This document shows, piece by piece, positions 23,773 to 34,738 of a DNA stretch of 64,000 bases. The position numbers and the translations under genes are program-made. Source of the DNA: Tetrapyrgos nigripes. Its lineage: Eukaryota; Basidiomycota; Agaricomycetes; Agaricales; Campanellaceae. The notes under the pieces were generated by a model. That model did not search any database. It was not told the origin of the DNA and saw only the letters and a program-made list of their open reading frames with translations. The stretch spans positions 124,001 to 188,000 of the forward strand of contig JAACJM010000047.1 in assembly GCA_013368315.1 (NCBI GenBank), written 5' to 3'. Numbering within the stretch: position 1 is the stretch's first letter; every line of letters begins with the position of its first letter.

Positions 23773-24030
23773 CTACCGCTGCTGCAGATGCGTTGGGATG
23801 GTATTATAGCCAACTAGCCATTGGAGGAGTGAATTCCCCGACTTGTATTCTATGGTCTCGGCCGTCGGCTTACGTAGTGGGAATGCGAGTGCACGAGCGG
23901 AAAGAAAGGATTCGTTGGTCTGGTTGAAGGTTGCGAGTCGATGAGAGTAGGGAGGTAAAGCATCGTTATACTGTTGTCCTCGTCGTGAAGTAGAGAGGGT
24001 GGGAGGCTTCTGGTTTCCTGTCGTTGCCAT
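23773..24030 (-). CDS. Possible small protein, unrecognised
   Basis: An 85-codon frame from ATG 24030 (MATTGNQKPPTLSTSRRGQQ) to 23773. It is Ser/Thr-rich, with no domain I recognise, and is divergent to the frame at 24146. It could be spurious. Confidence 0.25.
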   Translation of the reverse strand: MATTGNQKPPTLSTSRRGQQYNDALPPYSHRLATFNQTNESFLSARALAFPLRKPTAETIEYKSGNSLLQWLVGYNTIPTHLQQR

Positions 24031-24145
24031 TAGCTGCGTGATAAAACAGGTTAATGATGGTAGAAGGCGCACGTCGCGAACTTCACAGCGTTGAACTCTG
24101 AGCTCGAATATCAAACCACGTGATTTTCCAATCTTCTCCTTTTAT

Positions 24146-24401
24146 CATGTTGGACCTCGGGCGAACATTGGGAGCCTATGAAGGCGGCAGGCTCGACTTG
24201 GACTCCGACACACCCGTGCAACTTTTAAGATTATCCAAGAGTGAAACCGAAGAGCCTAACGACGATGTGGTTGATCTTTGTCGTGAACAGATGCTGGTTG
24301 AAGGGGACTGGCCAGAGGACGAGCAGGAAGCCGGTCTCGGTTTTGTGGTTGAGGATTCGCTTCCTTATTTGATGAGACCGCGCCGGTATTCATTTATTTG
24401 A
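24146..24401 (+). CDS. Short acidic open frame upstream of the kinase-like gene, unrecognised
   Basis: About 84 codons from ATG 24146 (MLDLGRTLGAYEGGRLDLD), rich in Asp and Glu. It may be a 5' exon of the following gene, but I found no in-frame splice with a normal intron length. Confidence 0.25.
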
Positions 24402-24447
24402 AGTTTTCAGTGTCTAAGAAGATCACCCAATCGGTTACGAAACGAAA

Positions 24448-26198
24448 ATGCCATCGAAACTTGGTTTTACTCGCTGGAAGGATAGAACACGGGAGGACGA
24501 ACTCCAAAGCGAAGGATTCGAAAAACCCCTCTTCGATGACGAAGGGCAGTTATTTCCACTGCGGGACTGCGATTCCAGTGTCGTGATGGGGATTGACGTG
24601 GAACCCTTTCAGGACAATGGTCTCACACACGTCTTTTACCGTCAGTGCTCGTTCTTCATGACCTTTACTTCGGCAACTTCATCCAATAACCTCGACCCCA
24701 TCATTCTTGATGATGCTGCCCAGGAAGCCGAATTGTTTGCTCACATGTCGTCCTCTAAGCCGATATGTCATAGGGATACTAGTATGCAGTGGCGAGTTCC
24801 GAATCGGGTTATTTTCTCGATGCGGGGTATCCTTGTCTTCTACTCATCAACTGACAGACGGCATTTTCATCCGACTCGTAAAAAGGTTGACTTGTGATGC
24901 GTCCTCTGTCATGTTGGGTTTGGATGCGACAGTCTTCCCCCGGGACCCGTTCTATGCTCCTAGCTATCCTCACTTTGTTCTACCACCTGGGGCCTGTTGG
25001 GAGGTCATATTGCTGGATACCTCCTCGATGGAGTTCGAGCTATTGCCATGTCATGACAATCTAACGACCGAGGGACCGCCTTTGTGGGTGTCGTTACCTC
25101 TTCTTGGGCCAGGAGTTTCGTTGTGGAGATGTACAGACGGGACAGTACTACAAATTTCATGGAGCACGAGTCTTGTCACTTCCTGCGACGGTATGTGTGG
25201 ATTTGATATCACCTTATGATGAAGGTCTGACCTCATTCTTCAAGGTACATTGCAATATGACTACTGTACTCTTTCCGGCTCGAGCCCGGAGATGATGTTT
25301 GAGCTCAATTTGCGATGTGTTCGCTTGCCACCTGGTTTCCAGCCATGTACATGTATGATTCTCCAGAGCATTTGCATCGAACACTACTCGGACTTTCAGA
25401 CAGTAAGTTTTATCTGAACTTTTTCTCCCACAAATCCAACTCACTTTGTAATGTTGTATCCTCGACGACAGAACTGCGTGCCCTGCATTTAGAAGATTTT
25501 CAGCTCGACAGTCATCCAGGAAATGTGTTCATAGCTGACTGCACTGAAATGGGCTCTTTTCTGCACTTGGGGCGAGCCCGGAAGATACTCGGGAACAGGC
25601 CTAATTTGTATGATCAACCCAGTGATCCAGAAGAAATTCGATACTGCTTCTGCAACGTAGGCCCGCCTTCACTTCGCTTTGGCCAACTTGCTGATTATTT
25701 ATTGTTCAAGGCCGATCTACATTTCACGTCACACTGGCTCCTGTGTAAGCGTGTCGCTTATTCTGGTCCTCACTGCGTTTCACGCGAAGCACATCACGAT
25801 TTGGAATCATTCCTTCTGGTCATAATTTATTCTCTGTATCGACATGTCCTCTCAACGCACAGCGACCTTACACCACCTATAGAGCCCGCAACATTATCCA
25901 GCGTGTTGGATGAGTACCATCGAATATTCTCCCCTTCAGCCTGTTCGGCATCTCCGTGAATAGATGTATATTCACTGGAAGATCTTACAAGGAATTTGCT
26001 TTGGATCGCTGTTTTTCCACTCATCACGAACAGAAGCTTTTTGAGCAATGCTGCTTTTTGTTGCAAATTCAGATGGAACCGGTTCTGAAGAAGACGAAGA
26101 AGGGTTTAACCGACACAAAGGCACCGATGACCATACAACCTCTGAGGCACGAGTGGGTGGATGTTGCTATTAACACGATGTACGATGTTGAAGCGTAA
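24448..26198 (+). CDS. Divergent FunK1-like (fungal-type kinase) gene, probably degenerate
   Basis: Resembles the FunK1 kinase-like families of mushrooms only in its later part. LHRTLLGLSD joins, across an intron (about 25400-25472), to LRALHLEDFQLDSHPGNVFI, which sits where FunK1 has a HRD…GN catalytic loop. REAHHDLESFLLVIIYSLYR matches the FunK1 HDLESF-x-WVL-Y block. The HRD Asp position and the DFD/DFG Asp (here SFLHLGRAR) appear lost. The front half (MPSKLGFTRWKDRTRED…) is spread over three frames. One junction near 24824 would need an intron of only 31 bases. The end, HEWVDVAINTMYDVEA, lies at 26198. Either the gene model is more complex than I can resolve, or this is a decaying pseudokinase. 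Confidence 0.4.
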
Positions 26199-26682
26199 AT
26201 ATGAATTATTTAAATCTTAGTGTATGCGGCATATAAAATGGAGGACTTAACGTTCCCAGTGAAAACCCGCTACAGTGCGCTGGTCCGCGTTGGTATACGC
26301 AAATATGCGAAATATGCATATTTCTGCGCAATTTCCCAATCTGGAATTGAGTGACGTCATGTCGTTTACAGTAAAAGGTACACAGTATAGCATCGGCGCG
26401 ACTTGGATACATGATGAATATTCAGTGCATAAGTACATATACCCCAGCGAACTAAAGAGCAGGCGGATCAAGGTCTTCAGACTCCAGAGTACCGTTCAAT
26501 CCAAACTCATTCCTCGGATTGTGCTCAGTCAACGAATTCGAAGTTGGACCATTTCTGAGCAAAGCTTGCACAAAGGATGCGTAGTTCTATATACATACAG
26601 ATTATAGCTATCGTTAGTATCTCAAATAGTAGGTGTAACGAAGTCAAAATAGGCGTAAATCGAATATACAGTAAATGCAAAA
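26199..26682. other. Intergenic region containing a displaced P450 3'-UTR copy
   Basis: Lies between the kinase-like gene and copy D, whose 3' ends converge. It includes the direct repeat at 26375-26517; otherwise nothing recognised. Confidence 0.5.
26375..26517 (-). repeat. Direct repeat flanking copy D, left copy
   Basis: Shares ATCGGCGCGACTTGGATACA and about 140 bp overall with 29925-30073, in the same orientation and roughly 85% similar by eye. Similarity begins at the bases of the P450 stop codon and runs into its 3' UTR, so this is a displaced UTR copy. Confidence 0.75.
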
Positions 26683-29600
26683 TCAGTCCATAGCCTTCCT
26701 TTTCTTCCCAGCTGGCAAGCTAGAAGCGTTTCGTTGACCTTGCACTGGTGCAGATGTTCCAGCACCCGCCAAACCCTCCAGAGCCTTCACCACCACCGTA
26801 TCATAATCATCTCCCATAACCCTAATCACATTAGCATTTCCAATCCGTTCTAAAAAAGCCTTCCCCTTGATGACCTTGTCCCTCCACCGCGATGCCAACT
26901 TGTATTTTGGTTTCTTGACAATGTCCATCTGCCCCACTTTGCCATTTTTACCTCGTCTGCTTTTCGACGCCACTTTGTACGACACCCGATCAGTTGAGTC
27001 ATCCAAATACTTGGATAGATGTTGGATGATTTCGGAATTTTGATGCATGTCGAGAGAGCGGCGGTTAGCGCTTTGATCCTTTAAAAACTCGTCCACCCTG
27101 CTGCATTCCTCACACGAGCCGCATCCAAAAGGTTGTGTTGGGAGATCATGGATACCGGCAGGCTTGGGACCGAGTACTCGCCGCATGTACTCAGTAATGA
27201 CTGTCTTGATGAATTGGCTGAAGGGGTTCATGGCGAAAATGTCGAGCCCTTCCACCTGGTCAAGACGTTTAATGAGGCTCCCGTAGTGGTTCTCTAGCGT
27301 ATACACAAGACGCGTATCTCTCTCGAGCAAATTTTTGAAGAGCTCTGCACATACTTCGGGATGATGTGCACGAACGGAGAGCGTCACGGTCTCGGCTACG
27401 TCTGACGTATTCCAAAGCGAAGTTCTGAATGCTGGACCAGTGTCAATACAGAGTTCTACGAGGATCTTCAGGCTCTTCAACAATGGTGTCGTTGGGGGGA
27501 ATGTAGCAGTTCCTACAGCAGAAGAGTATTCTGTAGGCTCTTTTCCAGCATATTTGTCAAGCAAACCTTTGACAAACTCCTTCCAGAAAGCGTGCAGATC
27601 AAGGGTTGAGCCTTCAATCTCTTTGGGAAGATTGGGAAAAACTCTGCGAAGGGATTCAGTGTCTGACTGACTGTAACGAAGGTTAGAGCACGCACTGTTC
27701 CATAAACCACTTCATGCCATGCTTCTCAATCAACGAGAACATGATTGGGACATCCAGCTTGTTCACTTCTTGGAGCTCTCGAAGGATTGCGTTGAAGACT
27801 TTATCCCTCCACTCTCTAACTATGCCAGCTTCCTGTACGGAAGAAGGGTGTGTCGAAAGGGCTTCCAGAAACTCATACTTTGTGGATAGTCCCTTCATCT
27901 GCCGCAGCCTGGGTTGAATTCTAGAAGAGTTTTAGTACAGCTCTCTCTTTAATGGACGACCGGGATACCTTTCACTGAAAATCTCCCAACCAAAAACATC
28001 CCATACTTCAAAATAGCGCGAAACCTCGCCGAGTTGGAGGTCTACGCCCTTCATCACACCGTCCAAAAGATCATTGTCTTTCCAAAGACATGCACAATGC
28101 ATGAGCTGATAGACTTGTTCTTTCTGAAGACGTGGCAAGGATTTCAAGAGCTCGTGAACAGATTCCTTCTCAGCAGAAGACGGTTCAGATGCGGCAATGG
28201 AGGCTTTCTCGAGACGTTGTATCATCTGGAATGCCCTAAGGCGAGTGCAATATGGCTTGTCTCCGTGGATGATGATGAGAGCAGTAAGATTGTAGGCTTG
28301 ATAGTGCAGAATGTTAGTTACAGAGGTAAAAAGATTCGGTATAACATGACACTCACATTGCTCCCATTGTTCATACGACTGTTTTAAAAATCAGAACCAG
28401 ATCGCAGATAAGGTAGATCACCTACTCACCCTATCCACAACTGCATAACCCTGAAATGTTGGGACATTTTTGTCGAAAAAGTCGTTCTTTAGAATCAGAG
28501 AGCTACATTCCAATTCCATGTGCTCCATTTTGACGCCATCTAAATCATGGAATGCCCAAATCTGTGAGTTGGTCTCAAAGACCTCCGTCATAAGCCTGTA
28601 GCGGTTATCCTCCGTCACGAACCCATAGCAGAGATCATCTCCCGACCAAGAGTCGTCTGAATCGATATTACCTCCCCTATTTAACTCAAACATTGCAATT
28701 CCAAGAAAGAAGCCAAGCCCTTCAGCGACATTACGGACATTTGACACCAAACGGGCATCTTCGTCATCGAGAAATCGTATACCACTACGAAGTTTATCGT
28801 AATTTGAACCATATTGACCACCATTGAGTACGTAGGCGACGGTATCACCAGATTTACTGGCGAGCAGATTGCGGTTGTCTTTCCATTTGGTTAGAACAGC
28901 GCGAAGGCCCTCGTCGCTCGAAACTGCAGAATCCAATCTGGGAATGCCCGATGCAGAGTCGATGGCGTGGAAGAGGTTGAAGCAGAGACAGAGGCGGTAT
29001 CCAGATGTCACTGGTTTGACTTCGTAGCAAACACCAGTGTACCAGCCCGTCACATCGATTACATCGAGGGAGGTTGTGGAAGACTCGTATGTTGTCGTAG
29101 AGTTTGAGTGCGTGAGAACGAGTTCGCCTCCGGTATGTTCACATGGTAGAGATACGAGGACTGTTGCAAACATCCCAGGCGCATTCTCGGTGGTTTGCGT
29201 TGCCTGTAAGCTGCAAAACTATCAGAGTAAGTTGATACTCGTGAAAATGCTATACACACTGCGATCCGTTTCCTTCGAACAACAACAACTTGGAAAGCTG
29301 CATAATCATGTCGCTGGGCTGAAGGCCAAACGCAGCAGCCACCTTTGGATCCAATGTCTTCCTCAACCAGCTGTTGAACTCGGAATTCAGGAAGTGAAGT
29401 TCTGACGCGTCGATTTTGACAGGCCCGTTACTGGTAATAGATGCCTGCTGAGCTTTTTCGATGAGCACTTGTGCTTGTGCTTCGTCTAACGGTAAGCGAA
29501 GACAACCGACGCCGTCGACAGTCAGAGCTGGATCCGGAACTTTTCGAGCATCGGTCACCGGTTTGAGCGAGAAAGTCCAACTACCGTGAAAATCCTTGAC

Positions 29601-29834
29601 ACTTTCAAAGGCGATTTGAAGTGCGTTCTGCGACTACAGGTCAGTACCGTGAATTTGGACGCAGAAGACTTGTGTACTTGGAAACTATTGTCTTCGGTGT
29701 CCATGGTATTACCGCTTTCCACCTCTGTAGGACTACTCGAGCGATTTCGATAACCTATTGGCTTACAAGGCGTGTACCCTATAGCTAGTATGTCAGAATC
29801 CAGCCATCATTGAGATTCTGCACTCACCTCCCAT
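26683..29834 (-). CDS. Copy D: 2OG-dioxygenase-family protein without iron ligands
   Basis: Apparently intact multi-exon gene. Exon 1 is only ATGGGAG at 29834, followed by GYTPCKPIGYRNRSSS. The family N-terminal block PALTVDGVGCLRLPLDE is present. In the catalytic domain, the segment that reads HQDTQKQAGM in copy C is here TQTTENAPGM, and the distal His is Tyr (TGVCYEVKPV). The Arg (SGYRLCLCFNL) remains. Iron binding is therefore unlikely, and the protein looks like a pseudoenzyme. The C-terminal region carries HCACLWKD, KHGMKWFMEQ, LGPKPAGIHDLPTQPFGCGS and CEECSRVDEFL, ending in the basic tail GKKRKAMD. It is flanked by direct repeats of P450 3'-UTR sequence. Confidence 0.75.
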
Positions 29835-29924
29835 GGCTGTTGTAAGCTAGTTGAATATGGATGAAAATGAGTGGCTGGGCAGCAAGAGACCCTCACTTTC
29901 AAACCCCGCCGCCGCGTCGAAGAC

Positions 29925-30073
29925 GTAAAAAGTACACAGTGCATAACATCGGCGCGACTTGGATACATAACGAATGTTCAGTACACAAGTACATATACCT
30001 CAGCGAACCAAAGAGCAGACGGATCAGGGCCTTCAGAGTACCATTCAATCCAAACTCATTCCTCCTCTTCCAA
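29925..30073 (-). repeat. Direct repeat flanking copy D, right copy (P450 3' UTR)
   Basis: The resident copy, overlapping the stop codon and 3' UTR of the P450 gene. Its partner is at 26375-26517. Confidence 0.75.
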
Positions 30074-32438
30074 GAACCCATCCTTCATTAACTTCACGGC
30101 CTCTTCAGATCGAGGAACGAATCGACATTTGTACGGCTTGAGATGACTACAACACTCATAAGCTTGAGGAAAAAATCCAGAAGAGCAAAGGCAACTTACA
30201 CGACCAGCCCATCCTCATATTCAATCACAGGCACAATCTCTTTCCCATTGGAATCGAGAGGTTTCTTGATGGTACATGTCGCGAGGATACATGCAATGAT
30301 CAACCAAGTAGTGTCGAGTGCTAGCCATCTTCCGGGACAGATACTGTAAAATGGTGAGGGTCGGTCCTCATGAGGCAAGTGCTGGTTCAAACAAGTTGTG
30401 ACGCACCGACGACCGAATCCAAACCCATAAAGTGCGGCATCAGGCTGAGGTGGAATCTCCTCCTCGGAGGTAGCACCCTTGCTTTTCATGAATCTCGAGG
30501 GATCGTATGTCATTGGGTCAGGGTACACCTGCTCGTCGTGAAGAATTGCCCTGAAGTTAAAGATGAGGACATCGGTCAGCAGACACGTACAGCTGGAATC
30601 TCACTCACCAGCAGTTGCCCAGAATTGTTGAGCCCTTCGGGATGTGGTAGCCTTCGTAAACATCGTCTTCCAGCGATTGATGAGGCACAGCTTTCAAAGA
30701 AATGGTAAAAATCTACGAAAGGCTCATGCTCATAACTCACCTAAAGGCGTTATTGGGTAGAACCTCAATGTCTCGCTGATAATCGCATTGAGATATGGTA
30801 AATCCTCCCGATCACTGTAATTAGGAAGCCTCGCGTTGGATTCTGTTCCCAAGACTGAATCTAATTCTGCTTGCGCGCGTTCTTGAACCTCTGGGTGGAT
30901 AAGCAGGGCAACGATGACGCAGCGTATCAGAGAGATGGACTAAATGGATTCATGATTAAAACAAAAAAGTCGGAGCCAAAGGACGTTGATACTTACAGTA
31001 TCGGATCCAGCTGTAAATACGGGTTGTAGTACGAAAGGAATGGTTTGAAATTTTACCTCTTTACCATTCTCAGACACGCACCGATATAAGCAACTCCAGC
31101 ACAGTTCTTGATGACCTCGATTTCTTGTTTCAGATCTGAGGCCGGTGCCTCCAAATCGATGCTGCCAAGATTTCGCGTCACGAAACAGGGAAGAGCAGTT
31201 CCTTCATTCTGTCCACCATACATTCATTGAAGCTTTGTGGCTCAGAGTAAGAGAAAAGGGCTGACCATCTCCGACTGGACCGTTTCCCAAGGTTTCTCCC
31301 TCAGATCATGAGAATACTGAGCCCATACTTTTGCTTTCCTTTTAAATCCAGCACCAGGGAACCAACCTGAGATAAATGATTGGTTGAGTTGACTCGAGAG
31401 CAAAAGGTGGCATGCAGGACTCACTCGGCACATACTTGAGCAATGGGAAATAATCAACCAGGTACGTCCCATGAATTCCAGCATGAAGAATCGGAGTGAC
31501 AGCCCGTTGAGCGAGTTCAACATAATATTCCTTGTCCTTAGGGGAGGCGATACCATAGGTTGCACGAAGGATAACAGAGCTAGCGTAACTGTCATCAGAA
31601 GCCAAATTAGTGCCCGATGACTTGAGCGTAATAAACAGAAGACCTACTGTTGAATCCATCCTTTGAGTTCAAAAACGTCGGGTTCCGGCGTCGTAAGCAA
31701 CTTGTTGAGTAGATCCGTGACAGATTTGCGCTGGAAGGAATGATACTCTCTTATAGCTTGCGGTTGGAAGTGATGTGTAAACGTTTTTCTGTGGCGTCTG
31801 TATAGAAGAGTGCGGGTAAGTGTAAAAGCGTTAAAGCAGATTGTAAGGCACTGACCTCCATCGGTCGGAATACCCCATATCTATTTAGTAAATCAGTTTC
31901 CACTGCGGCCAAATCAGCAGCTGTACTCACGACCAAAGTCCCATCCCCATCTTCGTAGCATGTTCAGTCAGAGTTGACCAGAGCGACTTGGAACCAGCAG
32001 CTACTTACCCCATCAGATCGTCAAGCATGGGCATGGCTACATTTAAGAAAACCGCCGTCAGCTTAAGATAATGGAACAGTACCAAACCCACTTACCCGGC
32101 CTACCCGAATAATTCAAACCCCTATGATCCAGCAACTCCGTCACCGCTTTCGCAGAGTTTAGCACGACGGTGTGATCCCCCAAAACGTCGATGTGGATGA
32201 TATCGGAATTGCATTCCTTCCCAAGCTTCAGAAATTGTTGATATATGGGGGTTGGATTTGGGTTTGGGGCTCTGAGGCCAATACGTTCAGGAAGAGTATT
32301 GAGTAGACTGCCGATTAGAGGAAGGCGTTTTGGACCAGGGGGAAAGCGTGCTCGACGATTCACGGTTTTCGCGATCCAGTAATAGCAGATGACAGAGAAC
32401 AGGACGATGCCAAAGAAATAAGGATTTGAGATAGACAT
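30056..32438 (-). CDS. Cytochrome P450 monooxygenase
   Basis: A membrane-anchored haem monooxygenase; the substrate cannot be told. It starts at ATG 32438 (MSISNPYFFGIVLFSVICYY), an N-terminal ER anchor, followed by the hinge FPPGPKRLPLIGSLL. Many exons follow. Motifs in order: the I-helix segment AGSDTVSISLI (about 30990), the K-helix ETLR in ISETLRFYPI (about 30780), DPSRF in TYDPSRFMKSKG (about 30490), and the haem-binding loop FGFGRR/ICPGRW, rebuilt across an intron at about 30345-30408. The stop is at 30056 after GFLEEEE. It resembles the O-methylsterigmatocystin oxidoreductase-like P450s that are abundant in mushrooms. The neighbours do not form an obvious biosynthetic cluster. Confidence 0.9.
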
Positions 32439-32931
32439 GGCATCGACGCTTTCTTTCTTCGGTGGAAGATGGGGAGAGAGGGAACTGCTCGTAGAGCCAT
32501 TTTTCAGCGTATTATATTAGACTGGATATCTGGTCACCCTGAAAGTGGTGCTGAAACGATGACGGAATAGACGAATAATATATATAAGAGTAAGAATCTG
32601 TACACGGCCTTGGACGCTCACCTGGGTAAGGAGACGGAGAATCCTGCGTCCAGTAGAGTATGTAGTCAAGTTGTCCTCCATAAGCCCGTACCGCGCCAAA
32701 TCTTCAGGTGTGAGCTTTCAACTCGATAGAAGCAAAAAGACGTGCTCGCTGGAGGAGGGTTCTCTCAGTGTGGGACTATCCGTTTAGTACGGTTTTACTG
32801 TGCCCATCGAGGGATGTGTAATGGCCATATGCCATTGCCATAATGGGAAAGAAAGAGCCCGTTTGTCAGATCATGATGTCGCAATTCTTTCGCTTTTACA
32901 TACAAAGGCTCGGTCAGTATAATCCTCTTCA
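32439..32931. promoter_or_regulatory. Divergent promoter region of the P450 and O-acetyltransferase genes
   Basis: About 490 bp with no supported gene and no motif I would name with confidence. Confidence 0.4.
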
Positions 32932-34564
32932 ATGTCCCTCTTCTTCAAAACTTCACTAACGCGCTGTTCACGCAGAGTTCCAGTTCGCTTTGCTCGCGCG
33001 GTCTCCAGTACTCGTCCTGATTTTCCCTGTGTCGACGCACACGCCCTCCGCGAGTCCCAAATCCGAAAGAACAACGGCACCTTGTACAATTCTTCATCTC
33101 CGACTGACGGTCCTGAACCTCCCTATGCTCGTCCATCTCCCAAGTCTTACCAGGTTTATCATGATTCCTCAGCACTTCCATTGACATACACATCTCCTCT
33201 TCCCTCTTTTGATGTCGCATACGAAACCTGGGGAACCTTGTCTCCTCAGAAAGACAACGTCATTCTTCTACACACTGGTTTATCAGCTTCCTCGCATGCT
33301 GCATCTACTGCTCTCAATCCTGCAGAAGGCTGGTGGGAAAAGTTTATTGGCCCTGGAAAACCTCTCGACACCAACCAATTCTTCATAATATGTACGAACG
33401 TCATTGGAGGTTGTTACGGCTCGACAGGACCTTCATCAATAGACCCGTCCACGGGAAAGCACTATGCAACCAGCTTCCCCGTCTTGTCTATATTTGACAT
33501 GGTCAGGGCTCAATTTCGACTGCTGGATGATCTGGGAGTGAAGAAGCTTTATGCCAGTGTAGGATGTTCAATGGGAGGCATGCAAAGCTTGGCCGCAGGT
33601 TGGTTACATCCTGAGCGTGTTGGAAAAATAGTCAGCATTAGTGGTACCGCGAGAAGTTCGCCGTCTGCGGTAGCTATGCGTTATGCTCAGCGAAGTGGTG
33701 TGTCCTCCACCTCGCTAGTTCTTCCAAACACCGTCTGACATTCGTGCTAGTGCTCATGGCAGATCCTAATTGGAACCATGGTTTCTATTACGATGGACTA
33801 CCGCCGCATACAGGGATGAAATTGGCCAGACGTGAGTTACCAGTAATCTTTGTCATTCGCATATTGTGACACTCCCTTCGGCCTAGAAATTGCTACTATA
33901 ACATACCGGTCGGGTCCAGAATGGGACTCACGTTTTGGTCGCCATCTGAGACCACTCCCATCCTCGGATGACTCTGCAGACCGTGGATTACCGCGTACCC
34001 CAGCTCTTTGCCCAGATTTCCTCATTGAAACCTATCTCGATCACCAGGTATGTGTCCGAAGTTTCTCAGGACCAGCATTCCAGTGTCTGTCAACTAACGT
34101 TGATATTTCATTAGGGCGAACAATTCTGCCTCAAATACGACGCCAATTCCCTCATATACATCTCTAAAGCCATGGATCTGTTTGATATGACGGCGTCTAC
34201 ACTCAAGACCTTAAATCTCCGGCCAGACTTTTCATCGTCCACCCCATCAAGCTCATCAATCTCTTCAACTCAGTCACACAAAACATCCCACTCAAAGTCA
34301 CATCCACCACCAGTGAATCCTCCTCCGTATCTTTCCGACCTTGCAGAAGGCATGAAACCGCTGGCACATATACCTACGCTTATTTTAGGTGTGCAAAGTG
34401 ATATTTTGTTTACTGTTGAGCAGCAGAGGGAGATGGCGGATGCTTTGAGGATGGCTGGGAATGATTGTGTTTCATATTATGAGCTTGGTGGGGTGTGGGG
34501 ACATGATACGTTTTTGCTGGATGTTCTCAATGTGGGAGGAGCTATCAGAGGATTTTTGTCGTAA
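32932..34564 (+). CDS. cysA-like: MetX-family O-acyltransferase, probably mitochondrial serine O-acetyltransferase (CysA/Cys2 type)
   Basis: An alpha/beta-hydrolase-fold acyltransferase of sulfur amino-acid synthesis. It starts at ATG 32932, with an Arg-rich mitochondrial-type leader ([20 protein letters not shown]). Family motifs are [49 protein letters not shown] and the nucleophile elbow GCSMGGMQ (Ser). After introns (about 33696-33749, 33832-33885, 34048-34114) come [22 protein letters not shown], the acid in GVQSDILF (Asp) and the base in WGHDTFLLD (His). The [11 protein letters not shown] block and the leader fit the Aspergillus CysA/fission-yeast Cys2 group better than yeast Met2 homoserine acetyltransferase, but acyl donor and acceptor cannot be proved from sequence. 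A Ser/Pro-rich insertion (about residues 345-385) is unusual. Confidence 0.85.
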
Positions 34565-34682
34565 TGCTTGCATCTAGAGTTTGGAATATCTGTATTTAGG
34601 GATCTATATACATACCACTCAGATCATTATTATTCGAACTAAATTCTTCAACTTCTGAAGATTTTGAGCTTGTCAGTCAACG

Positions 34683-34688
34683 ACGCGT
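34683..34688. promoter_or_regulatory. ACGCGT (MCB-like) box upstream of mutY
   Basis: ACGCGT within GACGCGTCGCGAAA, 51 bp before the ATG. MBF regulates G1/S and repair genes in yeasts through this hexamer; the role here is inferred. Confidence 0.45.
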
Positions 34689-34738
34689 CGCGAAAGCGTT
34701 ACGTCAGATTATCCCTTTCTCCTCTTCTTCCTACGAGC

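Noticed and set aside
26275..30091. Two similar plus-strand frames (around 26400 and 29950) sharing TWIH and VHKYIY
   Set aside because: Their similarity reflects a duplicated P450 3' UTR on the other strand, not a protein family.
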